From Hyphomicrobiales bacterium (GTDB lineage Bacteria; Pseudomonadota; Alphaproteobacteria; Rhizobiales; Beijerinckiaceae): 10,754 nucleotides of DNA. This document shows positions 7,257 through 10,754 of this stretch, one piece after another; the stretch's first letter is position 1; every line of letters begins with the position of its first letter. The translations under genes were made by a program, and so were the position numbers. The notes beneath the pieces were generated by a model, which was given only the letters and a program-made list of their open reading frames with translations, was not told the origin of the DNA and made no database searches. Location: assembly GCA_028290125.1 (NCBI GenBank), contig JAQGKM010000054.1, forward strand, positions 1 to 10,754, read 5' to 3'.

Positions 7257-7260
7257 GGAG
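7257..7260 (+). promoter_or_regulatory. Ribosome binding site deciding the kinase start
   Basis: GGAG, five bases before GTG 7266. The earlier in-frame GTG at 7236 has no ribosome site and would sit only about ten bases from the predicted transcription start. Confidence 0.55.
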
Positions 7261-7265
7261 CCTGC

Positions 7266-10004
7266 GTGTTTCCCTCAAAGCCCGGACGGCCCAGCCATAC
7301 CGCTCGCTGGCACCTTGCAGTCTTCGCCCTCGCCTTGAGCTTGCCGGTTCTGGCTTTCGTCGCGTTCCTTTTGTGGCAGTACACGGCGTCCGAGCGCGCC
7401 CGTCTCGAGGGCGGCGCCGGCGCACTTGCAGGCGACGTCGCGATTTCGGTCGATCGCGATCTCACCAGCCTCATGGCCACGCTCGAAGTGCTCGCGCTGT
7501 CGCCTTTCCTGCGCGATGGCGACCTCGACGCCTTCCACGAACAGGCGCGTCAGGTCAGTCAACGCCTCGGGGCCGATCCGGTTCTGCGCGATCTCGAAGG
7601 CCAGCAGCTCGTCGATCCGCGCCGCGCCATGGCCGAGCCGCTTCCGCGCCAGCGCCTGCCGATCGACGAACGTGTCATTGCGACCCGCAAGTCGCAGGTG
7701 TCGGACCTGTTCCTGTCGGACACGACGCGCGAGCAGCAATTCGCCATTGTCGTCCCGGTGATCCGCGAAGACCGCGTGCGCGCCCTGCTGTCCGTGTCGC
7801 TGCCGGTTCGCCACGTCACGTCTGTCCTGCAACAGCAGGAAGCGCCGGCGACCTGGACGATCGCGGTCGTCGACCGTCAGGGCAAGATCCTTGCCCGCAA
7901 CGTCGGGCATGACGACTTCGTCGGTCGCACCGCGAGCAAGGACCTTCTTGAAAACACGAAGGGCCAAAGCGGAACATGGACGGGCACGACGATCGACGGT
8001 CGTGAGGTCTTCGGCGCCTACACGCGCGTGCGTCTGTCGGACTGGCGCATCGGCGTCGGCGTCCAGAAGTCGGTGCTCAACCAGTCGCTGACCCGCTCGT
8101 TCTGGCTGCTGGCCGGGCTTGGCCTCGCGCTGGCGCTGTTCTCGACCGTGCTCGCGGCCTTTTTCGCCCGTCGCATCACGCAGCCGATGGTCGCGCTGTC
8201 GTCGCGCGCCGGCGCGCTCGGACGCGGGCAGCCGGTCGAGCCGCTGTCGACGAGCCTGCGAGAGGCCGACGACGTCGCCCGCGCGCTGGAATCCGCCTCG
8301 CTGCAATTGCGCCAGCGCGCCAGCGAGCGCGACCGCGCCGTCGGCGCCTTGAGCGAGGAAACGTCGCGGCTCGATACGCTGAACCGCGCCGGCACGGCGC
8401 TTGCCGCCGAACTCGATCTCGAACAGCTCATCACCACGATCACCGAGTCGGCGACGCGTCTGACCGGCGCGAAATTCGGCGCTTTCTTCGAGCGCGCGCC
8501 AGCCGGCCCGGACCACGACACCGACGTGTGGACGCTCGCCTCGATCTCCGGCGCGGATCCCGAGCAATTCACGCGCTTCGGCCTGCCCCGCCCGACCGTG
8601 CTGTTCTCGGCCACGTTCCGCGCCGAGGGCGTCGTGCGCTGCGCCGACGTCTTGCAGGATCCCCGCTACGGATCGATGGGCGGCATGCCCAAGGGCCACC
8701 TGCCGGTGCGCAGCTATCTCGCGGTGCCGGTCATCTCGCGCGCGGCCGAGACGCTGGGCGCGCTGCTGTTCGGACATCCCGAGCCAGGCCGCTTCGGCGA
8801 CCGTGAGGAATCGCTGATCGTCGGCTTCGCCGGACAGGCGTCGATCGCGCTCGACAATGCGCGGCTGTTCCGCTCCGTGCAGCGCGAGCAGGATCGCTTC
8901 AAGGCGGCCGTCGCCGCCGTGCGCGGCGTGTTGTGGACCAATGATTCCGAGGGCCGCATGGCCGGCGAACAGCCCGGATGGAGCACGTTGACCGGACAGA
9001 CCCGCGATCAGTACCAGGGGTTCGGCTGGTCGTCCGCCGTGCACCCCGACGACCGGCAGGCCTCCGTCGCCGCCTGGCAGGAAGCTGTCGCGGAAAAGCG
9101 CACCTTCATCTTCGAGCATCGCGTGCGCCGCCATGACGGCGTGTTCCGCACCTTTGCGATCCGCGCCGTGCCGGTGATCGACGAAAGCGGCGAAATCCGC
9201 GAATGGGTGGGCGTCCACACCGACATCACCGAACAGCGCGAGGCGGAAGCGGAGCTGAAGGAATCCAACGAGGAAATCCAGCGCTACGCCTATATCGTCA
9301 GCCACGATTTGCGCGCGCCGCTGGTCAACATCATGGGCTTCACGAGCGAACTCGAAGCCGTGACCGAAGAGATGCGCCCGCTGATGGGCGAGAACAAGGA
9401 AGCCGACCGTCTGACGACGGACGTGCAGGAATCGCTGTCGTTCATCAAGGCCGCGATCGACAAGATGGACGGGTTGATCAACGCCATCCTGCGCCTGTCG
9501 CGCGAGGGACGCCGCAACTTCAAGCCCGAGCCGCTGGATATGGTGAAGCTGCTGCACGGGCTTGCGGATGCGCAGCGCCATCAGGCCGACACAATGGATG
9601 CCGAAGTCATCGTGAACGAGATGCCCGACATTGTCGCGGACCGGCTCGCCATCGAACAGATCTTCGGGAATCTCATCGACAATGCGATTAAATATTCGGC
9701 TCCGGGACGGCGCGGCGTGATCGAGATCACGGGCGAACCCTTCGGCTCACGCGTGCGCTTCAGCGTGCGCGACAACGGGCGCGGCATCGCCCCGCACGAT
9801 CACGCGCGCGTCTTCGAACTGTTCCGCCGCTCCGGGGCGCAGGACAAGCCGGGCGAAGGCATTGGCCTCGCGCATGTGCGCGCGCTCGTGCGCAGCATCG
9901 GCGGACGCATCGATCTCACATCCGAGCTCGGGGTCGGCACCACATTCACCATCACGCTGCCCGCGCAGCCCACGCGCGCCCACATGAAGCTGGCCGCAGA
10001 ATGA
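7266..10004 (+). CDS. Membrane sensor histidine kinase (Cache-like, HAMP, GAF, PAS, HisKA, HATPase)
   Basis: A 912-residue inner-membrane kinase. Membrane helices at about 15-37 and 279-300 enclose a roughly 235-residue periplasmic region that looks like a double Cache sensor. Then come HAMP (about 302-355), GAF (about 368-535), PAS with its PAC end (about 545-655, ending DITEQ) and a short coiled coil. The HisKA box SHDLRAPL carries phosphoacceptor His680 (codon 9303-9305). The ATPase domain shows the N box FGNLIDNAIKYS (Asn802, Asn806), G1 DNGRGI (836-841) and G2 GEGIGL (863-868). No receiver is fused, so phosphate should pass to the regulators encoded next, whose reading frames begin in ATGA overlaps. 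The linker after the H box seems longer than usual. The GAF domain has no obvious chromophore cysteine, and the ligands are unknown. Confidence 0.93.
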   Translation: MFPSKPGRPSHTARWHLAVFALALSLPVLAFVAFLLWQYTASERARLEGGAGALAGDVAISVDRDLTSLMATLEVLALSPFLRDGDLDAFHEQARQVSQRLGADPVLRDLEGQQLVDPRRAMAEPLPRQRLPIDERVIATRKSQVSDLFLSDTTREQQFAIVVPVIREDRVRALLSVSLPVRHVTSVLQQQEAPATWTIAVVDRQGKILARNVGHDDFVGRTASKDLLENTKGQSGTWTGTTIDGREVFGAYTRVRLSDWRIGVGVQKSVLNQSLTRSFWLLAGLGLALALFSTVLAAFFARRITQPMVALSSRAGALGRGQPVEPLSTSLREADDVARALESASLQLRQRASERDRAVGALSEETSRLDTLNRAGTALAAELDLEQLITTITESATRLTGAKFGAFFERAPAGPDHDTDVWTLASISGADPEQFTRFGLPRPTVLFSATFRAEGVVRCADVLQDPRYGSMGGMPKGHLPVRSYLAVPVISRAAETLGALLFGHPEPGRFGDREESLIVGFAGQASIALDNARLFRSVQREQDRFKAAVAAVRGVLWTNDSEGRMAGEQPGWSTLTGQTRDQYQGFGWSSAVHPDDRQASVAAWQEAVAEKRTFIFEHRVRRHDGVFRTFAIRAVPVIDESGEIREWVGVHTDITEQREAEAELKESNEEIQRYAYIVSHDLRAPLVNIMGFTSELEAVTEEMRPLMGENKEADRLTTDVQESLSFIKAAIDKMDGLINAILRLSREGRRNFKPEPLDMVKLLHGLADAQRHQADTMDAEVIVNEMPDIVADRLAIEQIFGNLIDNAIKYSAPGRRGVIEITGEPFGSRVRFSVRDNGRGIAPHDHARVFELFRRSGAQDKPGEGIGLAHVRALVRSIGGRIDLTSELGVGTTFTITLPAQPTRAHMKLAAE

Positions 10005-10456
10005 ACGAACAGGAGAAAGACGTGGAGCCAGTATCCATCGTCATGATCGAGGACGATCCCGGTCATGCGCGCTTGATCGAGCGCAACATCAGGCGCGCCG
10101 GCGTCAACAACGAGATCATTCCGCTCGCCAGCGGCACCGCCGCGCTCGAGTACCTGCTCGGGGCCGACGGGTCTGGAGAGGTCAGCCGCCAGCGTCATCT
10201 GCTAGTCCTGCTCGATCTCAACTTGCCTGACATGAGCGGGATCGACATCCTGCAGAAGATCAAGGCGAATCCGCACGTCAAGCGCTCGCCCGTGGTCGTG
10301 CTGACGACGACCGACGACCAGCGCGAAATCCAGCGCTGCTACGACCTGGGCTGCAACGTCTACATCACCAAGCCGGTGAGCTATGAGGGTTTCGCGTCCG
10401 CCATTCGCCAACTCGGCCTGTTCTTCACCGTGATCAAGGTCCCTGAAAATCCATGA
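10001..10456 (+). CDS. Single-domain response regulator, CheY/Rcp1-like
   Basis: A receiver domain only (151 residues), with no output domain. It has the acidic pocket IEDD (Glu17, Asp18, Asp19), phosphoacceptor Asp72 in LLDLNLPDMSG, switch Thr102/103 in VVLTTTDD and the conserved Lys124 in YITKPV. The C-terminal FFTVIKVP resembles the tail of Rcp1-type regulators that accept phosphate from phytochrome-like kinases. It is the probable partner of the upstream kinase, acting by protein contact or as a phosphorelay shuttle. The ATG overlaps the kinase stop (ATGA). An alternative GTG at 10022 has AGGAG six bases upstream and would remove only seven residues before the receiver fold. I keep the ATG because the next junction is also ATGA, but the GTG is a real rival. 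Confidence 0.93.
   Translation: MNEQEKDVEPVSIVMIEDDPGHARLIERNIRRAGVNNEIIPLASGTAALEYLLGADGSGEVSRQRHLLVLLDLNLPDMSGIDILQKIKANPHVKRSPVVVLTTTDDQREIQRCYDLGCNVYITKPVSYEGFASAIRQLGLFFTVIKVPENP
10011..10015 (+). promoter_or_regulatory. Ribosome binding site favouring an alternative GTG start of the regulator
   Basis: AGGAG, six bases before GTG 10022. It lies inside the frame begun by ATG 10001, so either the regulator starts at 10022 or the site is incidental. Confidence 0.4.
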
Positions 10457-10754
10457 GCGATGCGCCTGTCGCCAACGTTCTCTACATCGAGGACGATCCC
10501 GGTCTCGGTCAGCTCGTGCGCCGCGCCTTGCAGGCGCGCGGCTACACCGTCGAGCTTGCGACCGACGGGATGGCGGGCCTTGAACGCATCCGGCAGGGCG
10601 GCATCGATCTCGTCGCGCTCGACCATCACATGCCCGGCCAGACCGGCCTCGACATCCTGCCGCTGATTCGCGAACTGCCCGACCCGCCGCCGGTGATCTA
10701 CGTCACCGGTTCGGAAGACAGTCGCGTCGCCGTGGCCGCCCTGAAGGCGGGCGC
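10453..10754 (+). CDS. Receiver-domain protein, possibly a hybrid regulator/kinase (cut by window edge)
   Basis: The first 100 residues of a receiver domain: IEDD (12-15), phosphoacceptor Asp57 in LVALDHHMPGQTGLDIL and switch Thr85 in YVTGSEDSRV. The conserved Lys expected near residue 107 falls beyond the window, as does any output domain. The ATG overlaps the preceding stop in ATGA and has no clear ribosome site of its own, so it is probably translated by coupling. Receivers with this ALDHxMPGQ pattern often head larger proteins carrying PAS and histidine kinase domains; that is a recollection of the family, not visible here. It could equally be a stand-alone or DNA-binding regulator. It is the third gene of the signalling operon. 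Confidence 0.88.
   Translation, partial: MSDAPVANVLYIEDDPGLGQLVRRALQARGYTVELATDGMAGLERIRQGGIDLVALDHHMPGQTGLDILPLIRELPDPPPVIYVTGSEDSRVAVAALKAG

Noticed and set aside
7236..7265. Ten-residue extension of the kinase from GTG 7236
   Set aside because: No ribosome site, and it lies too close to the predicted transcription start; GTG 7266 has GGAG upstream.
7275..9581. Open frame of 768 codons on the minus strand opposite the kinase
   Set aside because: Low-complexity Arg/Ala/Gly-rich translation with no domain, antisense to an unmistakable kinase; G+C-driven lack of stops explains it.

Overview
The window looks like chromosome of a high-G+C alphaproteobacterium, most likely from the Rhizobiales/Hyphomicrobiales. 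The evidence is strong G/C bias at third codon positions, AGGAG-type ribosome binding sites, GTG and TTG starts, a C/G-rich palindromic intergenic repeat of a style common in rhizobial-type genomes, and a candidate EcfG general-stress promoter (GGAAC-N16-CGTT), a sigma factor class confined to Alphaproteobacteria. No taxonomic marker gene is present, so the genus is open.

Left block (1-3199, minus strand): a compact three-gene operon that probably serves the cell surface. In transcription order it encodes a UDP-galactopyranose-mutase-like FAD oxidoreductase, a small GtrA-family membrane protein (its start lies inside the previous gene), and a polytopic membrane protein resembling GT-C glycosyltransferases that runs off the left edge. 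The last two genes overlap in TGATG. A redox or isomerising flavoenzyme, a putative polyprenyl-sugar translocator and a multi-spanning candidate transferase together suggest modification of a surface glycan. The substrate cannot be read from the sequence.

Middle block (3398-7100): two convergent metabolic genes. glcB (plus) encodes malate synthase G with all catalytic residues visible. The minus-strand gene encodes a short-form aldehyde dehydrogenase of the Sad/YneI succinate-semialdehyde dehydrogenase type. Both feed C4 dicarboxylates into the TCA cycle. Between their stops lies a long imperfect palindromic element (5531-5653) with a nested hairpin and an 11-C run, followed by a second hairpin (5658-5687).

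Right block (7266-10754, plus strand): a signal-transduction operon of a membrane histidine kinase (Cache-like sensor, HAMP, GAF, PAS, HisKA, HATPase), a single-domain response regulator and a third gene that begins with a receiver domain and is cut by the window end. Both junctions are ATGA overlaps. A candidate EcfG promoter lies just upstream of the kinase, so the system may be induced by general stress. The 165-base divergent region between the dehydrogenase and the kinase also holds a perfect 10-base palindrome and two overlapping inverted repeats.

No rRNA, tRNA, CRISPR array, insertion sequence or phage gene was seen. Every gene is intact except the two cut by the window edges. The least ordinary items are the candidate stress promoter on the kinase operon, the flavoenzyme/GtrA/GT-C cassette and the palindromic element.
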